The notes: generated by a model not told the origin, from the sequence alone. A DNA stretch of 64,000 nucleotides from Paenibacillus xylanexedens (GCF_001908275.1 NZ_CP018620.1:2790001-2854000), one strand, 5' to 3'; positions 37,717 through 47,170 are shown, counted from the first letter of the stretch. A program made the numbers and translations.

Positions 37717-39258
37717 GTGCGTAAAATCTATGTATTTGACACAACGCTACGTGATGGAGAGCAATCCCCGGGAGTCAATCTGAACACTCGTGAAAAGGTG
37801 GAAATTGCCCATCAGCTCGAGCGGCTTGGCATTGACCGGATGGAAGCGGGTTTCCCGGCGGCATCTCCAGGTGATCTGGCAGCTGTCAATGCAGTAGCAA
37901 ATGCGGTCAAAAATGTGACTGTAATTGGCTTGTCCCGTTCCAGAGAGCAAGACATTGATGCGGTTAAGGAAGCACTTAAAGGTGCACAGGACCCGTGCAT
38001 TCACGTTTTCCTGGCAACTTCACCTATTCACCGCCAACATAAATTGCGCATGGACAAAGCGCAGGTACTGGATACAGCTCGTTCTGCGATTCGTTATGCA
38101 AAGAAAACATTCTCGAAGATTGAATTCTCACTTGAGGATGCAGGTCGTACTGAGTATGATTTCCTCGTGGAAATGGTGAATATGGCTGTTGAAGAAGGTG
38201 CAGCTGTCGTGAATATTCCAGATACGGTTGGTTACCTGAGCCCATATGAATACGGAAACATTTTCAAACATCTCAAGGAGAATGTACACGGTATTGAAAA
38301 GGTACAGCTGAGTGCCCACTGCCATAATGACTTGGGTATGGCGACGGCCAATACACTTGCAGCCATTCTCAACGGAGCTGATCAGATCGAAGGTACGATC
38401 AATGGCATTGGTGAACGTGCCGGAAACACGGCGATCGAGGAAATTGCTATGGCGCTGGAGACACGTCAGGAGTTTTTCCAAGCGAAAACATCGCTGCAGT
38501 TGTCTGAAATTGCACGGACCAGTCGTTTGGTTAGCCGTTTGACAGGTATGGTTGTGCCTGGAAACAAAGCCATTGTTGGGGCAAATGCCTTCGCACATGA
38601 ATCCGGCATTCACCAGGATGGTATGCTGAAGGAAAAAACCACGTACGAGATCATGACCCCAGAGTCCATCGGTCTGAAGGAAAGTAAACTTGTACTGGGT
38701 AAACATTCTGGTCGTCATGCCTTCCGTGAACGGTTGATTGATCTGGGATATGAGCTGGAAGAAGAAGCATTGAATCGGGCTTTCGCCCAGTTCAAAGATC
38801 TGGCTGATAAGAAAAAAGAAGTTACTGACGAAGATCTGCTTGCCGTAATTGAAGAGAAATTGCAGGATGCACCTGAGGTGTATAAACTGGAATCCATCTT
38901 CGTAACGTACGGAGACGAATCGGTACCAACGGCCAAAGTCCGCATTGCAACGCTTGACGGGGATACAATTGAGAAGCAAGCAGAGGGTAACGGATCGGTA
39001 GATGCGATCTACAATGCGATTGACCAAGTGAGTGGGGAAGATGTAACGTTGTCTGACTACTCCATCAAATCGGTAACGCATGGTAAGGATGCATTGGGTG
39101 AAGTGCATGTTGTGCTGACTCAGAATCAGGTTTCGGTACAAGGACGTGGCGTAAGCACAGATATATTGGGTGCAAGTGCACGTGCCTATGTAGACGGCCT
39201 GAATCAATTGATTGAGAAGCGCAAGACATACACGAACCGTGTAAACGTTAATCTGTAG
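37717..39258 (+). CDS. leuA: 2-isopropylmalate synthase
   Basis: Condenses acetyl-CoA with 2-oxoisovalerate, the first committed step of leucine synthesis. 513 aa from GTG 37717; another GTG at 37708 overlaps the AGGAGGTG site and is rejected. DTTLRDGEQSPG (about 8-19) is the HMGL-like metal/active-site motif; HCHNDLG supplies the metal ligands (about 202). The C-terminal LeuA dimer domain (about 375 onward) binds leucine for feedback. Last gene of ilvB-ilvN-ilvC-leuA; ends at 39399-39436. Confidence 0.96.
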   Translation: MRKIYVFDTTLRDGEQSPGVNLNTREKVEIAHQLERLGIDRMEAGFPAASPGDLAAVNAVANAVKNVTVIGLSRSREQDIDAVKEALKGAQDPCIHVFLATSPIHRQHKLRMDKAQVLDTARSAIRYAKKTFSKIEFSLEDAGRTEYDFLVEMVNMAVEEGAAVVNIPDTVGYLSPYEYGNIFKHLKENVHGIEKVQLSAHCHNDLGMATANTLAAILNGADQIEGTINGIGERAGNTAIEEIAMALETRQEFFQAKTSLQLSEIARTSRLVSRLTGMVVPGNKAIVGANAFAHESGIHQDGMLKEKTTYEIMTPESIGLKESKLVLGKHSGRHAFRERLIDLGYELEEEALNRAFAQFKDLADKKKEVTDEDLLAVIEEKLQDAPEVYKLESIFVTYGDESVPTAKVRIATLDGDTIEKQAEGNGSVDAIYNAIDQVSGEDVTLSDYSIKSVTHGKDALGEVHVVLTQNQVSVQGRGVSTDILGASARAYVDGLNQLIEKRKTYTNRVNVNL

Positions 39259-39398
39259 GCTCCAATACAAGAAGCACGCACCTTTCATTGAACTGAACTT
39301 TAAGCTGAGACACATGTATGCTGCTAGAATGATCTATCTTTAATTTAATGGATATAGAAGATCGTTCGGCTTGCTTTGTTACGTTCAGTGAGGGACGT

Positions 39399-39436
39399 AA
39401 AGAGTCTGACTCTCCTGTGGAGGGTCAGACTCTTTT
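39399..39436. terminator. Terminator after leuA
   Basis: AAGAGTCTGAC (39400-39410) pairs perfectly with GTCAGACTCTT (39424-39434), then TT. It probably works from both sides, also serving the convergent aldo/keto reductase. Confidence 0.85.
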
Positions 39437-39519
39437 GCTTATTATTTATATGATTATAACAGTGAAACACATTACATTTTCTACGATTACCTATTGTATT
39501 GGCTTACGCTCTCAAGCTA

Positions 39520-40500
39520 TTACCACGCGTATGCATTAGGTGCATGTCCACCTGGACCTGGGAAAATCTCATCCAGACGTTTGAGCACGGCTTCATCCAA
39601 AGTTACATCCAGACATTTGAGTGCGGTCTCAAACTGCTCCAGCGTACGTGGTCCGATAATCGGGGCGGTCACTGCCGGATTGGCTGCAACCCATGCCAAA
39701 GCCACCGTATCCTGTGGTTCACCGAGATCACGACACAGTGCGGCAAAGTCTTCAAGCTGAGTTTGCTGCTGCTCGATCCGTCCAGCGATGCCCCCACTGC
39801 GTGTTCCTTCCAGTTTCTGCAGAGCGTTACGTCCCAGTAATCCACCATCCAGTGGACTCCATGGAATGACGCCGAGGCCCAGCTCTTTGGCTGCGGGCAG
39901 TACTTCCAACTCAGGCAAACGACAGTTGAGGCTATATTTATGTTGTTCGGAAACCAGGCCGAGGAAATGACGATTCTTGGCTTCACTTTGAGCGATTGCA
40001 ATCTGCCATGCAGCAAAGTTACTCGATCCTACATAACCGATTTTACCCTGATGAACGGCATTCTCGAACGAACCCCACAGCTCGTCCCACGATATGGCAG
40101 GGTCTACATGATGCATCTGGTATAGCTCGATATGATCGGTCTGTAAGCGGCGGAGTGAACCCTCCAGATGCCGTCTGATTTTGTAGGCGGAGAGGCCAGC
40201 TTCGTTGTTGGGGCCATCTGTATCATCATGCATGGAGCCATAGACTTTGGTGGCCAGAACCACTTTCTCACGTCGGCCACCACCTTGGTTGAACCAACGT
40301 CCGATAATTTCTTCGGTAAGGCCGGAATTTTCACCCCAACCGTAGATGTTAGCGGTATCAAAAAAGTTCACGCCTGCATCAAGTGCTGCGTCCATAATGC
40401 GGAAAGCTTCTTTTTCATCTGTAGCAGGCCCGAAATTCATGGTACCGAGACAGATTCGGCTGACCTTGAGGCCTGATTTACCCAAATACGAATATTGCAT
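39520..40500 (-). CDS. Aldo/keto reductase
   Basis: 326 aa TIM-barrel NADPH-dependent reductase. The tetrad is visible: Asp and Tyr in FFDTANIYGWG (about 46-56), Lys in VLATKVYG (about 86) and His in YQMHHVD (about 127). It starts MQYSYLGKSGLKVSRICLGTM, as in the YghZ/Tas-like subgroup. It is antiparallel between leuA and leuB and so is not part of the leucine operon; no role in leucine synthesis is implied. Confidence 0.93.
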   Translation of the reverse strand: MQYSYLGKSGLKVSRICLGTMNFGPATDEKEAFRIMDAALDAGVNFFDTANIYGWGENSGLTEEIIGRWFNQGGGRREKVVLATKVYGSMHDDTDGPNNEAGLSAYKIRRHLEGSLRRLQTDHIELYQMHHVDPAISWDELWGSFENAVHQGKIGYVGSSNFAAWQIAIAQSEAKNRHFLGLVSEQHKYSLNCRLPELEVLPAAKELGLGVIPWSPLDGGLLGRNALQKLEGTRSGGIAGRIEQQQTQLEDFAALCRDLGEPQDTVALAWVAANPAVTAPIIGPRTLEQFETALKCLDVTLDEAVLKRLDEIFPGPGGHAPNAYAW

Positions 40501-40635
40501 GTTGCTTATCCCTCCTGCGTACCTGATTTGAATTCAGCTATATTTTAACCCAGCCGGGAGGTCAGAACAACTTGGAAAGGCCAATCTCTATTGGCTTATA
40601 GGTAAAATCTATTAAAGTCATAGATTGTATATCTT

Positions 40636-40647
40636 GGTCAAATGACC
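40636..40647. promoter_or_regulatory. Palindrome upstream of leuB
   Basis: GGTCA-AA-TGACC, about 85 bp before leuB. Possible operator; no -35/-10 pair could be assigned with confidence. Confidence 0.3.
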
Positions 40648-40733
40648 TTGGAATATGATACAAAAGAGAGAGTTAATATGAGACGTTACTTTATGAATAA
40701 TTAATGAATGAAATATAAGGAGTGGACAACCCA

Positions 40734-41819
40734 ATGGCAGACGTAAAAAAAATTGCAGTTATTGCAGGTGACGGAATTGGCCCTGAAGTCGTAGCTGAGG
40801 CTGAGAAAGTTCTTAAACGTACGGAGGAAGTATTTGGTTATCGTTTTGAGACAGAGCATGCGTTGTTTGGCGGAATCGCGATAGATGAGAAGGGTACACC
40901 TCTTCCTGAAGAAACACTGAGCGTATGTAAAAGTGCAGATGCAGTCCTGCTTGGAGCGGTTGGTGGTCCTAAATGGGATAACAACAGCAAGGAGCTTCGC
41001 CCGGAAACAGGCCTGCTGGGTATTCGCAAAGCACTTGGATTGTTCTCCAACCTGCGTCCGGCTGTTGTATTTGATTGCCTGAAGGATGCTTCAACTCTGA
41101 AGCCTGAAGTACTGGAAGGTACAGATCTGATGGTGGTACGTGAGTTGACAGGTGGTATCTACTTCGGAGAGAAGTTCAGACGTGAAAGTGCACAGGGCGA
41201 AGAGGCTGTGGATACATGTGCATATAATGTAACAGAAGTGGAGCGGATCGTTCGTCAGGCGTTCGAAATTGCGCAAGGGCGTCGCAAAAAGCTGGCTTCT
41301 GTAGACAAAGCCAACGTATTGGAAACTTCCCGTCTCTGGCGTGAAGTCGTGAACCGGGTAGCACCGGATTATCCGGATGTTGAACTGGAGCATGTACTGG
41401 TAGACAACTGCGCGATGCAATTGCTGCGTCGTCCGTCCAGCTTTGATGTCATCGTAACGGAAAACATGTTTGGAGATATCTTGAGTGATGAAGCAGCGAT
41501 GTTGACAGGTTCCATCGGTATGCTCGCATCTGCATCACTGGGAGAGGGCAGCTTTGGACTCTATGAGCCGGTACACGGTTCTGCACCGGATATCGCAGGT
41601 CAAGGCCTCGCTAATCCGATTGCAACCATTCTCTCTTTGGCATTGATGTTCCGTACAACCTTTGGTTATGCAGAAGGTGCGGATGCCATTGAAGCAGCTG
41701 TGTCGGATGTATTGAACGCAGGACACCGTACGAGTGATATTGCTGTAGACAAGAGCACAGCGATCAGCACGACCGAAATGGGCGATTTGATCGTGGCGGC
41801 TATTCAGAAACAGGCGTAA
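40734..41819 (+). CDS. leuB: 3-isopropylmalate dehydrogenase
   Basis: Oxidatively decarboxylates 3-isopropylmalate with NAD+. 361 aa from ATG 40734, with AAGGAG at 40717-40722; a GTG at 40722 overlaps that site and is rejected. GDGIGPEVV (about 11) and ELTGGIYFG (about 136) are the family signatures, and the NAD-binding loop [14 protein letters not shown] is near residue 280. Separated from leuA by the antiparallel reductase gene, so it must have its own promoter. leuC and leuD are not in the window. Confidence 0.97.
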   Translation: MADVKKIAVIAGDGIGPEVVAEAEKVLKRTEEVFGYRFETEHALFGGIAIDEKGTPLPEETLSVCKSADAVLLGAVGGPKWDNNSKELRPETGLLGIRKALGLFSNLRPAVVFDCLKDASTLKPEVLEGTDLMVVRELTGGIYFGEKFRRESAQGEEAVDTCAYNVTEVERIVRQAFEIAQGRRKKLASVDKANVLETSRLWREVVNRVAPDYPDVELEHVLVDNCAMQLLRRPSSFDVIVTENMFGDILSDEAAMLTGSIGMLASASLGEGSFGLYEPVHGSAPDIAGQGLANPIATILSLALMFRTTFGYAEGADAIEAAVSDVLNAGHRTSDIAVDKSTAISTTEMGDLIVAAIQKQA

Positions 41820-41838
41820 TTATATTATCAACTACAGG

Positions 41839-41882
41839 CAGCCCTTTGTTTCCAGTTATGGAATGTACAGAGGGCTTTTCCT
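41839..41882 (+). terminator. Terminator after leuB
   Basis: AGCCCTTTGT (41840-41849) pairs with ACAGAGGGCT (41867-41876), one G-U pair, followed by TTTTCCTTT. Confidence 0.8.
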
Positions 41883-41911
41883 TTATCATTTTTGCCACGA
41901 AAAATCCTTAT

Positions 41912-41943
41912 TTATAATGATTATAAAAAAATAATGTTTATAA
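41912..41943 (+). promoter_or_regulatory. Tandem PerR boxes upstream of the peroxiredoxin gene
   Basis: TTATAATGATTATAA at 41912-41926 is a perfect match to the PerR consensus TTATAATNATTATAA. A second copy, AAATAATGTTTATAA, at 41929-41943 matches 11 of 14 fixed positions and ends next to the -35 box. Confidence 0.85.
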
Positions 41944-41945
41944 TC

Positions 41946-41974
41946 TTGACTTTGGGAAGTCCGGATGATAACAT
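41946..41974 (+). promoter_or_regulatory. Promoter of the peroxiredoxin gene
   Basis: TTGACT, a 17-bp spacer and TAACAT, directly downstream of the two PerR boxes. Confidence 0.55.
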
Positions 41975-42096
41975 TTTACTTGTACTTGTTATCAAGGTTC
42001 AAATCATTTTAATTACAGGAAAAGCGTACGCGTTTTTCTTGATGATGAGCAATCCGTAAGGATGCTTACATAATCCCAAAGGAGGAATTTTTAGTT

Positions 42097-42636
42097 ATGG
42101 CAGAACGTTTGGTAGGTAGACCAGCACCGGATTTCGCAATGGAAACAGTATCGGGAGACGGACAAGACTTTGGTTCCGTTAAACTGTCCGATTATCGTGG
42201 CAAATGGCTTGTATTCTTCTTTTATCCTTTGGACTTCACATTTGTGTGCCCAACTGAAATTACAGCTTTGAGCGTTGCTTCCGAGCAATTCAAAGCTTTG
42301 GATACAGAAATCCTTGGCGTGAGCGTAGACTCCGTACACAGCCACAAAGCATGGATCAACACACCTGTAGACAGCAATGGTCTGGGTCAATTGAACTTCC
42401 CACTGGCTTCCGATATCACGAAGCAAGTGGCTAAAGATTACGGCGTTCTGATCGAAGAAGAAGGCGTAGCATTGCGCGGTCTGTTCATCATCGATCCAGA
42501 AGGCGAATTGAAATATCAAGTGGTTAACCACAACGATGTAGGCCGTAGTGTTGAAGAAACACTTCGCGTACTGCAAGCACTGCAATCCGGCGGATTGTGT
42601 GCAATGAACTGGAAACCAGGCGACACTAACCTGTAA
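42097..42636 (+). CDS. Peroxiredoxin, typical 2-Cys AhpC/Prx1 type
   Basis: 179 aa, reduces hydrogen peroxide and organic peroxides in the cytoplasm. The peroxidatic cysteine is in FTFVCPTE (about residue 52) and the resolving cysteine is in GGLCAMNW (about 168). AAAGGAGG precedes ATG 42097. Resembles Bacillus YkuU/AhpC; no ahpF follows, so reduction probably comes from thioredoxin or an unlinked AhpF. The tandem PerR boxes imply induction by peroxide. Confidence 0.94.
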   Translation: MAERLVGRPAPDFAMETVSGDGQDFGSVKLSDYRGKWLVFFFYPLDFTFVCPTEITALSVASEQFKALDTEILGVSVDSVHSHKAWINTPVDSNGLGQLNFPLASDITKQVAKDYGVLIEEEGVALRGLFIIDPEGELKYQVVNHNDVGRSVEETLRVLQALQSGGLCAMNWKPGDTNL

Positions 42637-42992
42637 GCCAGATTAACTTGGACGGCTTTTGTTCAAGCCCTCATCCCGTTAGGGATTGAGGGCTTTTTGC
42701 ACCCTTTTGCCGGAAGTTATCACGAAGTTAATCAAAAGTGTTTGAACAAGCAGCTAAGCGTGTTAATAATATATTAGAAGAAAGTCTTCTTTTTATCTGT
42801 TGAAAGAGGAATTGATGGCCTTCAAGGCGAATAGGGTATGGAAACCCGGTAAATATTCCGGTGCTCTGCATTTATAATCTGTACATGAATGTGATACACT
42901 GATGGAACTATTCCTTTTTGGAAGTGCTGTAAGTGTACGGGATGGCATTTTAACAAAAAAGTCCCGGCACGTAATAAGGAGGGTGAACAAAA
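42637..42992. other. Intergenic region between the peroxiredoxin and zinc-ribbon genes
   Basis: 356 bp with the peroxiredoxin terminator at its left end. Further right it is AT-rich with no gene, clear promoter or repeat visible to me. Confidence 0.5.
42664..42699 (+). terminator. Terminator after the peroxiredoxin gene
   Basis: AGCCCTCATCCC (42666-42677) pairs with GGGATTGAGGGCT (42682-42694) with one bulged base, then five T. Confidence 0.88.
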
Positions 42993-43409
42993 ATGAGTTA
43001 CTGTTGTGGGGCAAGTATGGTTGGAACGAAGGGCACGCTGAAGCATTACCGCACCCAGGTTCATAATGTTCCCCTGCTGTTTTGCCCGGTGTGTCACCGG
43101 GTTGAGGTGCATTATAAAGTGGAAAACGAATACGAAATCCTGGCTGAATATGCGCATGGAGACGGTGCATCCGAGATCGACTTTCAAGATTATGTTACAG
43201 AAGATGAGGATGCGATTTTTGAAAACTGTGTAAACCGTGAGAGCGAGGATGCTATGGTCATTGTGCAGCGCCAGATTGATATGGCTCTGGATTTGCTCAG
43301 GCTCGCGAAGGAAACCAAAGACGAGAAGTGGGAAAGCGAACTTAAACGTCGATTAGCTGTGATGAGTCAGCGCAGACTGAAAATTCAGCATAATAAGACC
43401 GGACTATAG
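42993..43409 (+). CDS. YgiT-type zinc-ribbon-like protein
   Basis: 138 aa. The N-terminal 45 residues (YCCGASM, then NVPLLFCPVCHRVEVH) resemble the YgiT/MqsA-type zinc-binding domain, with Cys pairs about 30 residues apart. The rest is an acidic linker and a basic helical tail with no helix-turn-helix. GGAGGGTGA precedes the ATG. No toxin gene is adjacent, so there is no basis for a toxin-antitoxin call. Function unknown. Confidence 0.7.
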   Translation: MSYCCGASMVGTKGTLKHYRTQVHNVPLLFCPVCHRVEVHYKVENEYEILAEYAHGDGASEIDFQDYVTEDEDAIFENCVNRESEDAMVIVQRQIDMALDLLRLAKETKDEKWESELKRRLAVMSQRRLKIQHNKTGL

Positions 43410-43442
43410 ATGATCTCGGATATATCACCAATTAAAGATATT

Positions 43443-43488
43443 AAAAACGAAGCTGATTTGCCTACTGGGTGAAACGGCTTCGTTTTTG
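43443..43488 (+). terminator. Terminator after the zinc-ribbon gene
   Basis: AAAAACGAAGC (43443-43453) pairs perfectly with GCTTCGTTTTT (43477-43487). Confidence 0.85.
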
Positions 43489-43552
43489 TGCTGTGTTCTG
43501 GAACTAATTCGAGGTTTTTTTTAAAATAATTTCCATTCGACACTTTCTCCGA

Positions 43553-43582
43553 TTGACTCTCTTCTATAAACTTGTCTATGAT
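43553..43582 (+). promoter_or_regulatory. Promoter upstream of the histidine kinase
   Basis: TTGACT, an 18-bp spacer and TATGAT, 275 bp before the kinase start. Confidence 0.6.
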
Positions 43583-43647
43583 AAAAACAGACTTGCAAAA
43601 GAGGCGGAGCAAAAAATGTTCGTGTTTGGGAATAGGAGAAGGTCAGA

Positions 43648-43767
43648 ATGGGACAAACGTATATGATTTTCCGGATCGACTGTTGGTTACCGGGAATAGA
43701 CCAGCTTGAGTTCCGGCCATGCCATCCATATTTTCGGCTCAGCCCCCCAACGAAAGGGCACCGGTAA
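43648..43767 (+). CDS. Candidate 39-aa small ORF in the kinase leader
   Basis: ATG 43648 with AGGAGAAGG 5 bp upstream, running 39 codons to TAA at 43765. The peptide (MGQTYMIFRIDCWLPGIDQ...) has no recognised motif. It overlaps, in another frame, the unsupported upstream extension of the kinase frame. Confidence 0.35.
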   Translation: MGQTYMIFRIDCWLPGIDQLEFRPCHPYFRLSPPTKGHR

Positions 43768-43856
43768 TGAAAAATAAAATCGGCCCTTCCTGTTTCTGTG
43801 ATGATATGATGTCCGAATGGCAAGTTTATCATTTACGTGAAAAGGAGGAACCTGAC

Positions 43857-44963
43857 ATGATTAGTGAATTTCAGGATACAGTGCCTCAACCAACGGATGG
43901 TTTCCCGCCTGTGCATCTGGATAACAACAAGTACGAGAATGTACTGGAACATCTGGATAGCGGTATTATGTTGTTTGACAGTCACGGTGTATTGACGTTT
44001 ATTAACGTTCAGATGGCAAAGTTGTTGGAGCTTCCACGAAGTCTGTTGAGCGGCTGCACCCTGATGCAAATGCTGCATCATCCGCAGATGAGCCGATTCA
44101 AGAAAAAGAAAATTTTACGTATCTATCGGGAAACTATTTTTCACCGTAAGCGCTATCATGAGTTGATTGATGAATACGGAAGGCATTGGCTGGTTACTGT
44201 GACGTACGGTGATCAGATGGATGGCGACTTCTTGTTCAGCGTCAAAGATGTATCTGATTATAAACAAATTGAACAGACCGCTTATCAAAATGACAAACTT
44301 GCGATGCTGGGGCGGATTTCAGCATCTATTGCTCATGAAATTCGTAATCCGTTGACTGCAATCCGTGGGTTCATCCAATTGCTCAGACCCCATTTGCTGC
44401 AGCTCGGCAAAGACGAGTACGCTCGAATCATACTGACGGAGATTGATCGGGCGAATGACATCATCTACGAATTTCTGAATTCTTCCAAACCGTCAGCTCC
44501 ACAGAAGACCGTGATATCCGTCGACTCTTTGCTCAAAGAGGTGGTCTTGCTGACCGAAAGCGAAGGGTTGATGAAGGGATGCGAGATCGTACTGGATGAA
44601 GGGGATGCCCCGCTGAATGTGTCCATTGATGTCAAACAGATTAAGCAGGTTATTTTGAATATGGTGAAAAACGCAATGGATGCCATTGAGGAAGTTGGCG
44701 AAGAACATACGGGTCTAATTCGAATATCTACCGCCACGGAAAACAAGTTCGTGCAGATCTCCATCGCGGATAACGGTCATGGGATGGACCATAACACGCT
44801 TGTACGTCTGTTTGATCCATTCTTCACGACCAAGGAGAGCGGAACGGGGCTTGGACTTTCGGTGAGTTACCGAATCATCAAGAACCATGGAGGCACCATC
44901 TCTGTGGATAGCAAAAAGGGCGAAGGCACGCGGTTTATAATTATGTTACCCTTGGTATATTGA
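43857..44963 (+). CDS. PAS-domain soluble sensor histidine kinase (sporulation-kinase type)
   Basis: 368 aa from ATG 43857, chosen for AAAGGAGG at 43841-43848. PAS domain about 20-135, dimerisation domain with the phospho-His in SIAHEIRNPLTAIRGF (about 157), and an HATPase domain with N box (NMVKNAMDAIEE), G1 (DNGHGM) and G2 (GTGLGLSVSYRII). There is no membrane segment and no adjacent response regulator. These features match the orphan KinA/KinE class that feeds the Spo0 phosphorelay (inference). Transcript ends at 44981-45012. Confidence 0.9.
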   Translation: MISEFQDTVPQPTDGFPPVHLDNNKYENVLEHLDSGIMLFDSHGVLTFINVQMAKLLELPRSLLSGCTLMQMLHHPQMSRFKKKKILRIYRETIFHRKRYHELIDEYGRHWLVTVTYGDQMDGDFLFSVKDVSDYKQIEQTAYQNDKLAMLGRISASIAHEIRNPLTAIRGFIQLLRPHLLQLGKDEYARIILTEIDRANDIIYEFLNSSKPSAPQKTVISVDSLLKEVVLLTESEGLMKGCEIVLDEGDAPLNVSIDVKQIKQVILNMVKNAMDAIEEVGEEHTGLIRISTATENKFVQISIADNGHGMDHNTLVRLFDPFFTTKESGTGLGLSVSYRIIKNHGGTISVDSKKGEGTRFIIMLPLVY

Positions 44964-44980
44964 GAAAAGCGGGGAGTCGA

Positions 44981-45012
44981 GGAGTTGGCCATTTGCCAAC
45001 TCCTTTGTTTTA
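44981..45012 (+). terminator. Terminator after the histidine kinase
   Basis: AGGAGTTGGC (44981-44990), loop CATTT, GCCAACTCCT (44996-45005), then TTGTTTT. Confidence 0.88.
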
Positions 45013-45078
45013 TGTTGCCAATAACGGTTATAGTTAGTAATGAATGCGAATACATAAGCTCCATAACGGAAGGATGAG

Positions 45079-46050
45079 ATGCAGATGGAAATCCAAGGAA
45101 TGGAACGAATGAATCAACAACTGATGGATCACGTGGGAAAAGTGATTGTGGGAAAAGAGCATACGATAGAGCTGGTGATGACAGCGATCATAGCGTCAGG
45201 ACATGTGCTGCTGGAGGATGTACCGGGTACTGGGAAAACGATGCTCGCCAAATCGGTAGCCTCTTCATTGGACTGCACATTCCAACGGATACAGTTTACA
45301 CCGGACTTGCTGCCCTCTGACTTAACAGGGATTCATTTTTTTAATCAAAAAGAAGGGGATTTTGAATTCCGACCCGGCCCCTTGTTTGCCAATCTTGTAT
45401 TAGCCGATGAGATTAACCGTGCTACACCGCGTACACAATCAAGCTTGCTGGAGTGTATGGAAGAGCGGCAGATCAGTATCGACGGTTCAACGAGACAACT
45501 GGAACGGCCATTTATCGTTATTGCTACCCAAAATCCTGTAGATAACCAGGGAACTTTTCCACTACCTGAAGCGCAGATGGATCGTTTTATGATGAAAATT
45601 CGCATGGGTTATCCAAGCAGTGAAGAGAGTGTAGAAATTTTGAGACGTACGGTAGCCAGTCGTTCTGTTGATGATCTCTCGGCAGTGATCAGTCGTGAAG
45701 AACTTTTGAAGGCGCAGGATACGTATAAAACAGTGCAAATCAACGAAGATTTGCTACGATATATCATTCAGTTAACCGAAGCAACAAGGCAACATCCCGA
45801 GCTTTCGCTTGGCGTAAGTCCACGAGGGGCTCAGGCATTACTCAAGGCAAGTCAGGCATGGGCTGCACTGCATGGCAGAGACTTTGTTTTGCCTGATGAT
45901 ATTAAAGTACTGGCGGAACCTGTGCTGGCGCACCGACTGGTATTCCGTAACCGGATCAGACAACAAGAGGGCTTGGCGGAGCGTATCATCCAGGAACTTC
46001 TGAATCAGACAGAAGTGCCTACGGAGAATCTCGCTACAAGCGGGCGTTAA
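45079..46050 (+). CDS. MoxR-family AAA+ ATPase
   Basis: 323 aa. Walker A is DVPGTGKTM (about 47-55) and Walker B is LADEINRATPR (about 108), with the MoxR lid region SPRGAQALLKASQAWA (about 250). A site resembling GGAAGGA precedes two ATGs (45079, 45085); the second has better spacing, so the protein may be two residues shorter. MoxR ATPases act as chaperones for partner proteins, usually encoded next door; here the partners would be the DUF58 and DUF4129 proteins. First gene of a three-gene operon. Confidence 0.93.
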   Translation: MQMEIQGMERMNQQLMDHVGKVIVGKEHTIELVMTAIIASGHVLLEDVPGTGKTMLAKSVASSLDCTFQRIQFTPDLLPSDLTGIHFFNQKEGDFEFRPGPLFANLVLADEINRATPRTQSSLLECMEERQISIDGSTRQLERPFIVIATQNPVDNQGTFPLPEAQMDRFMMKIRMGYPSSEESVEILRRTVASRSVDDLSAVISREELLKAQDTYKTVQINEDLLRYIIQLTEATRQHPELSLGVSPRGAQALLKASQAWAALHGRDFVLPDDIKVLAEPVLAHRLVFRNRIRQQEGLAERIIQELLNQTEVPTENLATSGR

Positions 46051-46054
46051 TCTT

Positions 46055-47170
46055 ATGGCATTATTATGGCTTGTCCTTGTTGGAGGCATTGTCGTTGTTA
46101 TACATGGTGTGTGGTTTGGACGACCTGCACTGCGAAAACTCAGGTACAGCAGACAATTCAGCAAGCTGCGTTGTTACGCTGGAGATGGACTTGAGATGGT
46201 GGAGACGATATCGAATGAGAAACGAGTCTCCGTACCGTGGCTCAGACTTGAATCGATGATGCCAGTGTCGTTTGTATTTCGTTCCGGTTCAGGTATGGAT
46301 ATTAGTCAAGGCGAAATCTATCAGAACCATAAGAGTATTTTTACGTTAAAACCGTTTACTCGTATTACGCGCAAGCATCCTTTTACATGTACTCAGCGTG
46401 GGATTTATCCATTAAATACAGCAACGATGACAGGTGGGGATCTCTTTGGTGTGTGGCGTTCCACCAAACCGATTCCTTTGGAAATGTCTATGATTGTGTA
46501 TCCTTCATTAGTGAATGCAGAGGATCTTCCTGCAATTTATCAGGTATGGCAGGGAGAAGTGGAAGTATCACGATGGATCGTTGAAGATCCTTTCTTGATT
46601 CTGGGTGTTCGGCCTTATGGTGCAGGCGACCCCATGAATCGTATTCACTGGAAAGCGAGTGCACGTACAGGTGAATTACAAGTCTACAAACAGGGGTGGA
46701 CGGCTGATCCGCAATCCTGGATTGTAGTCAACATTCAGGAATCTGCAGATATGTGGAGTGTTGTTACTCGACCGGAAAAGATTGAACGGGCACTTCGTTA
46801 CGCTGCCACGGCTGCAGTGGATGCCATCGGTAGAGGGTTGCCAGCAGGTTTCGCCCATAATGGTTATCATGTGGGTGGAGGCCGCGATACGCTTCGGATT
46901 GAGCCGGATTATGGCACGCCCCATCTGGAACGGTTACTGGAAGCTATGGCTGAGACAGAGTTGAAATGCATGGTGCCCATGGAGCAATTCCTGAATGATG
47001 AAGTACGTCTGAATGAAGAAGCACAGCAAATCCGCAGCTATCTGCTGATTACATCCTATGTATCTGCCGCTATGGAGCACGAGATTGCACGTCTGCACGA
47101 ACAAGGACATCGTGTAACGATTCTCCCGGTAGAGGACGTGAAGGGCAATACAAAGGCGGTGAGTGCATGA
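46055..47170 (+). CDS. DUF58 domain membrane-associated protein
   Basis: 371 aa with an N-terminal hydrophobic segment and the DUF58 signature GVRPYGAGDPMNRIHWKASARTGEL (about 188-212). Family members pair with MoxR ATPases. It begins 4 bp after the MoxR stop and overlaps the next gene by ATGA, so all three are translationally coupled. Function not known; links to cell-envelope processes or metal/protein maturation are proposed for such operons. Confidence 0.88.
   Translation: MALLWLVLVGGIVVVIHGVWFGRPALRKLRYSRQFSKLRCYAGDGLEMVETISNEKRVSVPWLRLESMMPVSFVFRSGSGMDISQGEIYQNHKSIFTLKPFTRITRKHPFTCTQRGIYPLNTATMTGGDLFGVWRSTKPIPLEMSMIVYPSLVNAEDLPAIYQVWQGEVEVSRWIVEDPFLILGVRPYGAGDPMNRIHWKASARTGELQVYKQGWTADPQSWIVVNIQESADMWSVVTRPEKIERALRYAATAAVDAIGRGLPAGFAHNGYHVGGGRDTLRIEPDYGTPHLERLLEAMAETELKCMVPMEQFLNDEVRLNEEAQQIRSYLLITSYVSAAMEHEIARLHEQGHRVTILPVEDVKGNTKAVSA

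Noticed and set aside
38128..39315. 395-aa open frame antisense to leuA
   Set aside because: Entirely opposite leuA; composition is that of a reverse-complement shadow.
42993..43409. MqsA-like antitoxin
   Set aside because: Only the zinc-ribbon-like N-terminus fits; no helix-turn-helix domain and no toxin gene adjacent.
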